Below, in pieces: positions 17,716 through 26,835 of a stretch of 64,000 bases of DNA. Numbering within the stretch: the stretch's first letter is position 1; every line of letters starts with the position of its first letter. Location: positions 434,001 through 498,000 of the forward strand of contig NZ_JAKFFS010000004.1 of the NCBI RefSeq assembly GCF_021502725.1. The letters run 5' to 3'. Below the pieces are notes generated by a model that saw only the letters and a list, made by a program, of their open reading frames with translations, was not told where the DNA came from and searched no databases. The DNA comes from Dyadobacter sp. CY345. GTDB taxonomy: Bacteria > Bacteroidota > Bacteroidia > Cytophagales > Spirosomataceae. Made by a program: the position numbers and the translations under genes.

Positions 17716-18749
17716 TATTCAAATTTAATCCTAAGGTATTTGATATAGATGATAGTTTAGTGGGAAGAGATATTCTCGCGTTGATATTGAACTTTTTTAA
17801 AGATCTATATCTATGGGATGAAGAAAATCTTTATGAAATTTTTGGGGATCCAACAAGTGAAAGCTTATTTTTCGAGACAAGATTTGCTGAAACTATTTTG
17901 ACGGCAGATATGCGTAATCAAATAAGGGGGCATTTAAAAGAACTTTTTTTGAAATCAGCTTATATTACCAGTGCTCAGAAATTTTATCTAACAACTATTT
18001 GTATTGGTGTCGAGGCGGATGAGGTGAGACCGGCTGATGCATTAAAAATTACTAATACAAGTTCATTAGTACTTGTGGAGAATGGGACTAATGATTGGAA
18101 CTTTATAAAGGGACTTGTTAAAAATTATAAAAAGCATCCTAAACGCAAAGAAATTTATAAACTTATATCGAAGGCTCTGGACGAGCATACCCTAATAGAA
18201 AATCATGCAGGAGGATCGGGAGAAATGGTAAAGCGATTGAAAGCAATTGTTGAAGGAGATTTGGCTGAGGTTTTTAAGTTTAAGGTTTTAGTGCTTTTTG
18301 ATTCGGATAGGAATGATGATAAATCAATTAATTTTGAAAAATGGAGGACTTTATTAGAGTACATCAAGGGTTCAACATTTAATGAAAATAATAGCGCCGA
18401 ATGGATATGGAAGGAATCGGATTTACTACGCTGGCACATGCTTTACAAGCGGGAGTTAGAAAATTATTTATCGTCAGAAATGCTGATTGAAGCGCTAGAT
18501 GTAAATACCGCCATTTCTGCAACAATTCTTGGTCTAGGTCCACGTGATCTGGACTTTTATAGATTTAGTCAACACATGGATCAAGGTATGAAAAACCAGA
18601 TTCCAACTCTTTTTATGAATGATGGACTTCGTGAAGTATTAGAAAATAGATGTAGCCATCACCGTGTGCCTTTGGATCTACCTAACGGAATTTTGGAGGA
18701 GGTTTCGGAAGTGGAAAAATTATTGCTAAATATTGCAAAAATCATATGA
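17712..18749 (+). CDS. TOPRIM-like protein partnered with the ATPase
   Basis: A 345-residue protein without a confidently recognised name. A TOPRIM-like pattern is visible: a strand ending in glutamate (LVLVENGTND, E123), a glycine turn (HAGGSGEM, 165-172), a strand with DxD (VLVLFDSDRND, D197 and D199), and YKRELENYL (244-252), a motif also seen at the end of OLD-family nuclease domains. These acidic residues would bind metal for DNA cleavage. The N-terminal 110 residues look helical. The gene overlaps both neighbours by 4 bases, so stoichiometric expression with the ATPase and the DUF262 protein is expected. It could be the detached nuclease half of an OLD/Gabija-like enzyme. Confidence 0.6.
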   Translation: MIFKFNPKVFDIDDSLVGRDILALILNFFKDLYLWDEENLYEIFGDPTSESLFFETRFAETILTADMRNQIRGHLKELFLKSAYITSAQKFYLTTICIGVEADEVRPADALKITNTSSLVLVENGTNDWNFIKGLVKNYKKHPKRKEIYKLISKALDEHTLIENHAGGSGEMVKRLKAIVEGDLAEVFKFKVLVLFDSDRNDDKSINFEKWRTLLEYIKGSTFNENNSAEWIWKESDLLRWHMLYKRELENYLSSEMLIEALDVNTAISATILGLGPRDLDFYRFSQHMDQGMKNQIPTLFMNDGLREVLENRCSHHRVPLDLPNGILEEVSEVEKLLLNIAKII

Positions 18750-20338
18750 ATAAAAGCGAGTCCAAAATAATTAGAGTTAAACCTGATAAAACTAGATTAA
18801 TAAATCTATTACAGGATATTTATGATGGTGCATATAAGATACCAGTTTTTCAACGTGAATGGGCTTGGAAGCCGAATCAAATTTTAGAGCTATTTGACAG
18901 TATATCAAAAGGGTATCCGATTGGAAGTTTAATATTTTGGAAACCAGAGATTGAATTTGATACGAAAGAATTTATCGGTCCTTATAGAGTAACTAAAAAG
19001 TCGCATTCGGTCAGTTACATCTTAGATGGTTTTCAACGGGTGAGTACTCTGTTTGGCGCACTCGAAAACCCGAATAAGTTTGAAGAACATAATAAAGTAT
19101 TTTTAAAACAGTTTTCTGTATACTACGATTTATCGGAATGCGAATTTGTATACTTAAAGGGAAGGAATAAGCCAGGAATCGCTTTAATACCTTTGTATAA
19201 AATTATTGATACCTTTGAGTTTATAGATTTTCTTCGTGAAATTGAGACAACAGTACTGAATAAAGAAGAAAGTAGCAGATTAATAGATAATGCGAAAGAG
19301 ATAAGTAGAGTATTTTCCGATTATGAAATCCCTTATGTTGAAATGCACAGGGGCGATATAAAAAGTGCGGTAGAGATATTTTCTCGTGTTAATTCTACGG
19401 GTACGGATATATCGGAAGATTTTATGCTTTCAGCACTAACCTATAATGTTGATACAAATTTTTTATTAAGTGATCGCATATCGAATTTTTTAGCTAACCA
19501 TGCGATTTACAATTTTTCTGGATTAAAGAGAGATACAATTTTGAATTGCATTTCTAATAGTCAAGGGCGTATTTATTTCGATGTTAGAATTGAGGAGTTA
19601 CTTAAACAAGACATTGAGACGCTGACTGATGGGGCATTTATTCATATATCTAAGGCAATCAAGTTTTTGCGATATGAAATGTTAGTTCTTGATGCTAAGT
19701 TGCTCCCATATCCAACGCAACTTATCTTTATTTCGGAGTATTTTCGATTGAACCCTGTACCGACCCTAGATCAGATTAAACGTTTAAAAAAATGGTTTTG
19801 GATTACAAGCTATTCCAACTACTTTACAATTTATTCGCTTTCACAACAAAGGGCGGCATATAAGCTGTTTGTTGATTTTGCATCAGACAAACATTTGGAC
19901 GGCATTTATAAAATCAGCAATACTGACGAGTTTGAGGCCGCTAAATTTCCTGAGAAAATAAATTTCACAGGAGTAAGAGCAAAAGCTTTGCAGTTATTTA
20001 TGCTTTATAATAGGTATTTAGGACAAGAAGTACCACAGGAGGGTAGCGTTACTGACATTTATGTTTATAAGGGCAAGGGAAGAGTGCCTTCAAATATGAT
20101 TTTCACAGTTATACCTGATAGTGGTGAGTTCGAGCCGAACAACGTGTTTTCAATTACTGATGCAAGTGAAGAAGATCTGGCGAAAATCTTTTTCACACCA
20201 GATTTACGTGATATAATGCTCAACGGTGATGAAGATGTTTTTTTGTCCCAAAGAGAAGAAATTATTAGAAATAGAGAGAGGGACTTTGTAGAGTCAATCG
20301 GAATTCGTTATGACAGTTCAAGTTTTGATATCACTTAA
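18746..20338 (+). CDS. DUF262 protein (GmrS/ParB-like nucleotide-binding domain)
   Basis: A 530-residue protein whose first half is a DUF262 domain: IPVFQREWAWKPNQILELFD (32-51), YPIGSLIFW, the active-site-like ILDGFQRVS (92-100) and EIFSRVNSTGTDISE (about 214-228). In GmrSD, BrxU and SspE, DUF262 hydrolyses NTPs or senses modified DNA and is joined to a DUF1524 HNH nuclease. No HNH motif is seen in the C-terminal half here, which is unclassified, so cleavage may be supplied by the TOPRIM partner. The usual DGQQR reads DGFQR. The start overlaps the previous stop (ATGA). No obvious terminator follows; 213 featureless bases lead to tRNA-Pro. Confidence 0.82.
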   Translation: MNKSESKIIRVKPDKTRLINLLQDIYDGAYKIPVFQREWAWKPNQILELFDSISKGYPIGSLIFWKPEIEFDTKEFIGPYRVTKKSHSVSYILDGFQRVSTLFGALENPNKFEEHNKVFLKQFSVYYDLSECEFVYLKGRNKPGIALIPLYKIIDTFEFIDFLREIETTVLNKEESSRLIDNAKEISRVFSDYEIPYVEMHRGDIKSAVEIFSRVNSTGTDISEDFMLSALTYNVDTNFLLSDRISNFLANHAIYNFSGLKRDTILNCISNSQGRIYFDVRIEELLKQDIETLTDGAFIHISKAIKFLRYEMLVLDAKLLPYPTQLIFISEYFRLNPVPTLDQIKRLKKWFWITSYSNYFTIYSLSQQRAAYKLFVDFASDKHLDGIYKISNTDEFEAAKFPEKINFTGVRAKALQLFMLYNRYLGQEVPQEGSVTDIYVYKGKGRVPSNMIFTVIPDSGEFEPNNVFSITDASEEDLAKIFFTPDLRDIMLNGDEDVFLSQREEIIRNRERDFVESIGIRYDSSSFDIT

Positions 20339-20551
20339 TAATAACGGTAGTCGAGACCGTCTCCGACGTAACTTATATGACATATGTTATTTTATTTCTG
20401 AGAGATGCAAGTTATTTTCATTGAACTACTTTATGCTTCGATCAAAAATCCATGATACTTGTAGGCTAAAAGGCGAGATTAAAAGTTAATTTTCGATAAT
20501 CTATACAAGAAAAATACTTGTAACATGATTCGTGAGTATTTTCTTATATTG

Positions 20552-20625
20552 TCGGGATGACAGGATTTGAACCTGCGACCTCTTGCACCCCATGCAAGCA
20601 CGCTACCGAGCTGCGCCACATCCCG
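20552..20625 (-). tRNA. tRNA-Pro (GGG)
   Basis: The minus strand folds as a 74-base cloverleaf: acceptor CGGGATG/CATCCCG with discriminator A, anticodon stem CTTGC/GCAAG with a 7-base loop ATGGGGT giving anticodon GGG, and a T-arm with GGTTCAAATCC. CCA is not encoded. The 3' end faces the three-gene operon at 16510-20338. No copy of the tRNA 3' end was found on the far side of that operon. Confidence 0.95.
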
Positions 20626-20655
20626 TAATTTTCCAAGGCTGCAAATAATTAAAAA

Positions 20656-20755
20656 AAACGCAGAGTTAAAAGAGTTTTGCGCAGAGTTACGCAGAGTTTT
20701 TATTTTTTAAATAATCTCTGTGAAACTCTGCGCAAAACTCCCTAACTCTGCGTTT
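20656..20755. repeat. CGCAGAGTT-type intergenic palindrome
   Basis: A 100-base imperfect palindrome: the left arm starts aaacgcagagtt and holds gttttgcgcagagtt; the right arm mirrors it, ending aactctgcgttt. It lies between tRNA-Pro and the end of the RND pump gene and could terminate the efflux operon. It has the same plan as the CACAGAG elements at 1107 and 30305 but a different unit sequence. Confidence 0.75.
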
Positions 20756-20771
20756 AAACAAACAAACGAAT

Positions 20772-23700
20772 TTATATACTCTCGTTCTGCCAGTTTGGAT
20801 TGATGACTTCCTGTTTGCCTTTACGGAACCATTTGTCGCGTACTCTTTCGTTGACGTAATACATACACGGCACGAGCAGAAGCGTCAGGATGGTTGAGAA
20901 GGTAAGTCCCATGATGATCGTCCAGGCGAGGATATTCCAGAATACGGAACTCGCTCCGCCTGTCGTAATATTAGGGGCAAAATCTCTGAACAGGGCCACA
21001 AAATCCAGCGTAATACCGAATGCAAGCGGAATCAGACCGAGTACCGCCGCCGAAGCCGTCAGCAATACTGGCGTCAGACGGATCGCGCCGCCTTCGATAA
21101 TTGCATTGCGCAGCGGGTAACCGCGTCCGCGAAGTTCATCAATAAATTCAATGAGCAAAATCCCGTTTTTCACCACAATACCGGCCAGTGCAATGATACC
21201 AACACCGGACATGATCACGGAGAATGTTTTGTCAAAAATCACAAAACCTAGCAATACTCCGATCAGCGAAAGCACGATGGTAAAGAAGATGATCAGCGGT
21301 TTCACAACCGAGTTAAACTGCGTAGCCAGGATCAGGTAAATCAGCAGGATCGCTGCACCAAATGCGCCGGTCAGGAAGTTCATGGATTCAGCCTGATCTT
21401 CCTGCTCACCACCCATTTTTACGGTATAACCGCTTGGCACTTTCACGTCATTCACCAGTTCCTGAATCTGGGCCACGACCTCGTTGGCATTATATCCCGG
21501 TAAAACATCGGAGCTCAGCGTCACAATCCGTTGCTGATCTTTCCGGTTAATCTGACTGAATGTTGTCGAATAAGAAATGTTGGCAACGGACGTGATCGGA
21601 ACCTGACGAAGCGCGCCGCCGGAATTCATATCACGGTATACAATGTTCAGACTCAACAGTTTTTCAATCTGCTGACGGTCGTCTTTTTTCAAACGGACCA
21701 TGATCGGATATTCATCTTTTGCATCACGGAATTTGGAGACTTCCAGACCGAAAAGTGCGGTACGGATCGACAGCGCGATCTGTGAAGAACTGATACCTTC
21801 ACGTTGTGCTTTTTCACGGTCAATATCAATCGTGATCTCAGGCTTGTTCGTTACCAGATCGGATTTCAACTGGTCAATTCCTGCGATACCGGAGTTTTGT
21901 ACACGTTTCAAAAGATCTTTTTCCAGTACCTGCAATTCATCAAAATCATCACCCGAAATTTCAATCGAAATCGGCTTTCCGGTAGGAGGGCCGGTACTTT
22001 CACGTTCAACGGAAATTTCAGTCCCGGGAATTCCGGCTACTGCATCACGTACTTTGGTCAGCAATTCCTGCGTCGAGCGGCCATCGCGGGATTCACTTTT
22101 GACAAACGCCACCGTCACTTTGGATTTATGCGGCGTAGCGGCACGGTCCGGGTTGTTTGGATCACCGGCATTTTTACCAACATTGGAAATAACCGAGTTC
22201 ACGATATTCATAGCTTTCTCCGTTTTCAACACCGAGAAAACACGTTTTTCGATCACTTTGGTAACCGAATCCGTCGTAAGCGCATCCGTTCCCGAAGGCA
22301 GTTTATTGTACACATAAATATAATCAGGATCACCGCTCGGGAAGAATGTTACTTCCGGTTTGGCAATACCGACAATGATAAACGTCGCGATCAAAAGCAC
22401 GACCATCGAAAGAATCGCAAAAACCGGTCGGTATCCTTTGATCAGCCAGGTGATCAGTTTTTTATAATTATTTTTAAGTGCCGGAAGGAGTTTGTCCTGG
22501 AAAGGAACAAGAATTCTCGGTGTCAGGATGTAATGATTGAAAACGAAAAGCACGAGGATAATTACAAAGAAGTTACCCACACCGCGGTCAACAAAATAAC
22601 CAACCAGCGCCATCGCAGCCAATATCAACATCGGACGCATGATCGCTTTGATGCTTGTATCATGTTTTTCTTTTTCATCTTCATGACGGCCCATGAACGT
22701 TACCGCGAAAACCGGGTTGATCACATAAGCCACAAAAAGGGACGACATCAGCGTCAAAATCAGCGTCAGCGGCAGAAATTTCATGAAATCCCCGACAATG
22801 CCCGGCCAGAAAAGAAGCGGAAAAAACGGTGCGATCGTCGTCAAGGTACCGGAAAGTACCGGCACGAAAACTTCTCCCGCAGCGGCTTTTACCGCCTGCT
22901 GAATCGTCCAGTCCTTATGGTTGTTGAACAAACGGTGGGTATTTTCAATTACCACAATTGCATCATCCACCACCAGACCAATCCCGAGCAGGAAGGCAAA
23001 AAGTACGATCGTATTCAAGGTAAATGAAGTACCAATCACTGGTCCTAAAACCGGCATCAATACAAAGGCAACAAGCGCAGAAAGCGGTACGGAAAGTCCG
23101 ATAAAAATCGCGTCACGGATACCCATGAAAAACATCAGTACCAAAACCACGAAGATGAAACCGATAATAACGGTATTGATCAGCTCATGCAAATCCGCCC
23201 GTGTACGTTCCGACTGATCGGCTGTGATGCGGATATCCAGTCCCTGCGGCAATTCGGATTCCTTCATTTTATCAATAATCACTTCAATATCATCAGCCGC
23301 TTTTACCAGGTTTGAACCCGCTCTTTTGATAACGTTCAGCGTGATTACCGATTTGTTGTCCAGACGGGCAAAATCAAGCTGTTCTTCAAAGCTGTCCGTC
23401 ACTTCGGCAATATCGCCCAGACGTACCACCGCACCCGTTCCTGTACGTATACGCAGGTTTGCAAGCTGGGTCATGTCAAGGAATTCACCTTTCACGCGCA
23501 GCGTCCGGCGCATATTTCCAACTTTTAAATCACCACCAGAAACGTTAATATTTTCACTTTGAACGGCAGTTTGAATATCCGCAAAAGTCAAACCGGTGGA
23601 TTGCATACGCGGCAGATCCAGGTTAATCTGGATTTCACGGTTCAGCGCACCAACAATATCTACCCGGCTGATTTCCGGCATGGCTTCAATCGCATCCTGC

Positions 23701-24203
23701 AAATCTTCCGCGTATTCTTTTAGTTGTTTCAGCGAATAATTTCCTGCCAGGTTGATGTTCATAATCGGGAACTCCGAAAAGTTCACATCCTGCGCCGTCG
23801 GACCAGAATCCAGTTCCTGCGGCAAATCCTGTTTGGCCTTATCAATCGCATCACGCACACGCTGTAAGGCATCCGAAACTTCAACATCCGGTGTAAATTC
23901 CACCAGAATTACTGAAACATCCTGCAAAGCGTTTGATTTGATATGTTTTACCCCATTGATGGATTTTAGCTGTTTTTCAATGGGCTTGTTAATCGTGTTC
24001 TCCACATCGGCGGGAGCGGTACCAAAATAGACCGTGTTGATATAAATCTGCGGTATTTTGATATCCGGAAACTGCTCTTTGGGCAGGTTGTTGTATACCA
24101 CGAAGCCTGCCAGCGTGATGATAACCGTAAAGATGTAAATAGTAGTCCTATTCTCTACGCACCAGTTGGTAAAACTCAGGGTTTTATGATCTTCAAATTT
24201 CAT
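20772..24203 (-). CDS. RND efflux transporter, inner-membrane permease
   Basis: A 1143-residue AcrB/MdtF-type proton-driven pump that exports drugs or other compounds through a tripartite envelope complex. After the N-terminal membrane helix comes the porter segment PKEQFPDIKIPQI. TM4 carries the paired aspartates GLVVDDAIVVIENTH of the proton relay, and the late TM region reads GIVVKNGILLIEFIDELR. The length is slightly above that of AcrB (about 1049), owing to extra sequence after TM6 with further hydrophobic segments. It is the last gene of tetR-tolC-adaptor-pump, starting 24 bases after the adaptor. Confidence 0.95.
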   Translation of the reverse strand: MKFEDHKTLSFTNWCVENRTTIYIFTVIITLAGFVVYNNLPKEQFPDIKIPQIYINTVYFGTAPADVENTINKPIEKQLKSINGVKHIKSNALQDVSVILVEFTPDVEVSDALQRVRDAIDKAKQDLPQELDSGPTAQDVNFSEFPIMNINLAGNYSLKQLKEYAEDLQDAIEAMPEISRVDIVGALNREIQINLDLPRMQSTGLTFADIQTAVQSENINVSGGDLKVGNMRRTLRVKGEFLDMTQLANLRIRTGTGAVVRLGDIAEVTDSFEEQLDFARLDNKSVITLNVIKRAGSNLVKAADDIEVIIDKMKESELPQGLDIRITADQSERTRADLHELINTVIIGFIFVVLVLMFFMGIRDAIFIGLSVPLSALVAFVLMPVLGPVIGTSFTLNTIVLFAFLLGIGLVVDDAIVVIENTHRLFNNHKDWTIQQAVKAAAGEVFVPVLSGTLTTIAPFFPLLFWPGIVGDFMKFLPLTLILTLMSSLFVAYVINPVFAVTFMGRHEDEKEKHDTSIKAIMRPMLILAAMALVGYFVDRGVGNFFVIILVLFVFNHYILTPRILVPFQDKLLPALKNNYKKLITWLIKGYRPVFAILSMVVLLIATFIIVGIAKPEVTFFPSGDPDYIYVYNKLPSGTDALTTDSVTKVIEKRVFSVLKTEKAMNIVNSVISNVGKNAGDPNNPDRAATPHKSKVTVAFVKSESRDGRSTQELLTKVRDAVAGIPGTEISVERESTGPPTGKPISIEISGDDFDELQVLEKDLLKRVQNSGIAGIDQLKSDLVTNKPEITIDIDREKAQREGISSSQIALSIRTALFGLEVSKFRDAKDEYPIMVRLKKDDRQQIEKLLSLNIVYRDMNSGGALRQVPITSVANISYSTTFSQINRKDQQRIVTLSSDVLPGYNANEVVAQIQELVNDVKVPSGYTVKMGGEQEDQAESMNFLTGAFGAAILLIYLILATQFNSVVKPLIIFFTIVLSLIGVLLGFVIFDKTFSVIMSGVGIIALAGIVVKNGILLIEFIDELRGRGYPLRNAIIEGGAIRLTPVLLTASAAVLGLIPLAFGITLDFVALFRDFAPNITTGGASSVFWNILAWTIIMGLTFSTILTLLLVPCMYYVNERVRDKWFRKGKQEVINPNWQNESI

Positions 24204-24227
24204 GGGTATGCTAGCTGAAAGTGAATG

Positions 24228-25361
24228 TTAGTACGAAATTGTTTGTCCGTCCGAAACCTCCTGGTATCCGGTCGTGATAATTTCGTCTCCTGCCTGTAAG
24301 CCTTCCGTTATTTCAATCTTTCCGTTGTAAATCAAACCTGTTTTCACAATTTTCGATTTAGCCATTTTCTTACCGTTTTCATTCACAGCTACATAAACAA
24401 TCTGTCCCTTTTCAGTTCCCTGAATAATGTTCTGGTCAACGATCAGCGCATTTTTCTTTGTCGCGTCATTGATCTGGACTTTCGCTGTCATGTTTGGTTT
24501 CAATGCAGGACTTGAAGGAAGATCTGCTTCAATATTAAAAGTGCGGCTAAGCGGATCAACCGTCGTTCCAACAAAAGAAACTTTTGCCTTATAATCTTTA
24601 TTCAAATCCGGAAAGCTGATCAGAATTTCGTCACCACGTTTTACGCTCGCAGCATAAGTATCCGAAACCTTAGCAACAACTTTCAGATTTCCAAGATTAA
24701 CAACCCGGAAAAGACCAACGCCCGGAGCCGCAGTTTCGCCAACTCTCACATTAACCTGATCCACAACACCCGAAATCGGAGCAGAAACCCGCGATTGAGA
24801 AAGCTGCGTGTTTAAAGTAGAAAGTTTTCTTTCCAAGCCTTCTTTATTATTCTGCGCTTGTAAAAACTGTACTTCAGTACCGATTTTCTGGTCCCAAAGG
24901 TTTTTTTGTTTGTTAAAAATCGTGTTAGCCAAGGTCAGCTGCGTTTTTACTTCTTCGATACTTTCGCGTAAAATACTGTCGTCAACTTTCGCCATTGCAG
25001 TTCCGGCTTTTACCTGATCGCCTTCACGTACATAAACGGCCGTGATCACCCCACCGGATTTCGGCGTTACCATCACACTGTTTTTGGCATCGATAGAACC
25101 TTGCAATTCCACGTAATGACTTAAAGTACCCACTTCAAGCGGTTTCACAGTAACTACTTTTATATTGGTTTCTGCTCTTTTTGTCGTGTCAAGCTTCGCT
25201 ATTTCCGATTCAAGTGCCTTTATTTTTTTGTCAGTTTCGCTCTGTTCTGATTTTAGTTTGGTCAGTTCTTCTTTTTTTCCTGCCAATCCATCCTTTTTCT
25301 CTCCTGAGCAAGAAGCCAGCAAAGCAGCAGCGATTGTGATACATAGAATATGTGTTTTCAT
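24228..25361 (-). CDS. RND efflux periplasmic adaptor (membrane fusion protein)
   Basis: A 377-residue adaptor linking the RND pump to the TolC channel. The lipobox LLASC gives a lipidated cysteine near residue 19. A coiled coil at about 25-60 (KKEELTKLKSEQSETDKKIK) precedes the biotinyl-lipoyl domain (VMVTPKSGGVITAVYVREGDQVKAG), the alpha hairpin, the second lipoyl half (VSAPISGVVDQVNVRVGE) and the beta barrel. It is second-last in the operon; a short repeat-filled gap separates it from tolC. Confidence 0.93.
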   Translation of the reverse strand: MKTHILCITIAAALLASCSGEKKDGLAGKKEELTKLKSEQSETDKKIKALESEIAKLDTTKRAETNIKVVTVKPLEVGTLSHYVELQGSIDAKNSVMVTPKSGGVITAVYVREGDQVKAGTAMAKVDDSILRESIEEVKTQLTLANTIFNKQKNLWDQKIGTEVQFLQAQNNKEGLERKLSTLNTQLSQSRVSAPISGVVDQVNVRVGETAAPGVGLFRVVNLGNLKVVAKVSDTYAASVKRGDEILISFPDLNKDYKAKVSFVGTTVDPLSRTFNIEADLPSSPALKPNMTAKVQINDATKKNALIVDQNIIQGTEKGQIVYVAVNENGKKMAKSKIVKTGLIYNGKIEITEGLQAGDEIITTGYQEVSDGQTISY

Positions 25362-25371
25362 AAATTCTTTT

Positions 25372-25482
25372 AATGGTTAATTGTTAGTGGTTAATGATTA
25401 ATTATGGATGGTAACTGTTTCTGTCTGCGAGCTCTTAATGAGCCGCTCATTAACAATTAATCCTTGACAATTAATCATTATA
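25372..25482. repeat. TTAATGATTAATTGTTAATG-type inverted repeat
   Basis: ggttaattgttagtgg and ttaatgattaatt (about 25375-25403) recur inverted as cattaacaattaatcc and gacaattaatcattat (25448-25481). The right arm covers the last codons and stop of tolC (YND-stop, 25471-25479). It lies within the efflux operon, between the tolC and adaptor genes. Confidence 0.5.
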
Positions 25483-26835
25483 AAGCTCTCCCTTCGCTTT
25501 GCTCAGGTCAACTTTGGCAATCAGTACATCGTAAAGTGCCGAGAAATAATTTGTCTGTGCTTCCTTGAAAGAAGATTCAGCATTGATTACCTCAATATTA
25601 GATCCCACACCTTCCTTATACTTAATTTTAGAAACACGCACGATTTCCTCTGCCAGATCAACATTTCTGCGTTGGGTTTCCAAGGTCGCAAAAGCATTTT
25701 TGATATTAATCGCAGCTTGTCTTGATTCAAGATCGATGGATTGTTCCAGGAGCGTCTGATTAAGTTTCACTTTATCAAGCGCCACTTTCTTTTGCTGAAC
25801 CTGGTATTTTTTTGTAAAACCATCGAAAATCGGAATGTTGACATTTAATGCTAAAACGGAATTGTTAAACCACTGCGTTCCGAACAAGTCTGGAAGTGTA
25901 TTCCTACCATTATTATGTCCATAACCAAATGAGGCCGAAACGCTTGGTAAATAACCGCTGCGAATGTTTTTCAAATCCAGCCCGGCGAGTTTCAGCTGCG
26001 TATCAAGTAAGGAATATTCGATCCGGTTGTTGTAGTTAATTGCTGTTTCTGAAAATTCGGATTTCATCGTTTCAATATCCAGGTCTTCTACTTTGTCTTC
26101 CAGTGCAATCGTTTCAGAAAGCGGCATACCCATTTGATATTTTAACAGCGTATAACTAAGTTCGATCAGGTTCTGAACTTTCTGGCGCTCAGTAACCAGA
26201 TTATTAATCTGAACTTCCAGCCGGTTCACATCCAATAATTCCACAAATCCGCTCTTGTTCATAATCTCGGTTTCGCGTTTAAGAGAATCAACCCGGCCAA
26301 TGTTAAAATCCAGGACTTTTGCGCGCTCGACCGCAACCTGGGTGGAATAATAAGCTTTGGTAACTGCCTCTGCGACATTTACTTTTGATTGCGTAACAGT
26401 TTTACTTGCCAGTTCACGATAGGTATTGGCAGCCCGCAGACCGATAAAATAAGAGCCGCTAAAGATTAATTGATTCAGCGTTGCACCTGCGCTTCCAGAA
26501 TATTTTACCCCAAACTGAACGGCAACCGGTGGGGCATCTGGAGAAGCATTCGGGTCCGCAAAGTTGGCCGGAAGGAATACACGCTGAATAATTACGTTGT
26601 CGCTCAGGTTCAGGTTAACAGCTACCTGCGGCAAGCCGGCAGCTCTGATCTCACCAATTCTCGCTTCGGCCGATACCGCGTCGAGCTGGGATGTTTTGAT
26701 GTTAACGTTGTTTTTTATCGCATAATCGACAGCTTCCTTTAATGTAAAACTGCCCTCCTGTGCCTGGACAGAAAGCATGCTTAAAAACATCGCGAGCGCT
26801 ATTAAACCGCTGCGAATAGATTGGTCATTTTTCAT
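25471..26835 (-). CDS. TolC-family outer-membrane efflux channel
   Basis: A trimeric outer-membrane channel subunit for the efflux system. The longer frame reaches 26892, but the ATG at 26835 gives MKNDQSIRSGLIALAMFLSML and then SVQAQ, a clean signal peptide, so a 454-residue product is preferred. Two OEP repeats with long helices are evident (FTLKEAVDYAIKNNVNIKT, and later EAQTNYFSALYDVLIAKVDLSKAKG). The start overlaps the tetR stop by 11 bases, indicating translational coupling. The final codons lie in a repeat arm. Confidence 0.92.
   Translation of the reverse strand: MKNDQSIRSGLIALAMFLSMLSVQAQEGSFTLKEAVDYAIKNNVNIKTSQLDAVSAEARIGEIRAAGLPQVAVNLNLSDNVIIQRVFLPANFADPNASPDAPPVAVQFGVKYSGSAGATLNQLIFSGSYFIGLRAANTYRELASKTVTQSKVNVAEAVTKAYYSTQVAVERAKVLDFNIGRVDSLKRETEIMNKSGFVELLDVNRLEVQINNLVTERQKVQNLIELSYTLLKYQMGMPLSETIALEDKVEDLDIETMKSEFSETAINYNNRIEYSLLDTQLKLAGLDLKNIRSGYLPSVSASFGYGHNNGRNTLPDLFGTQWFNNSVLALNVNIPIFDGFTKKYQVQQKKVALDKVKLNQTLLEQSIDLESRQAAINIKNAFATLETQRRNVDLAEEIVRVSKIKYKEGVGSNIEVINAESSFKEAQTNYFSALYDVLIAKVDLSKAKGELYND

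Noticed and set aside
20552..20625. tRNA-Pro as an attachment site of an integrated element
   Set aside because: No copy of the tRNA 3' end and no integrase gene were found around the three-gene operon.
21804..23027. A 407-codon open frame antisense to the RND pump gene
   Set aside because: It is the mirror of a conserved coding frame, has arginine-rich low-complexity composition and no family resemblance.
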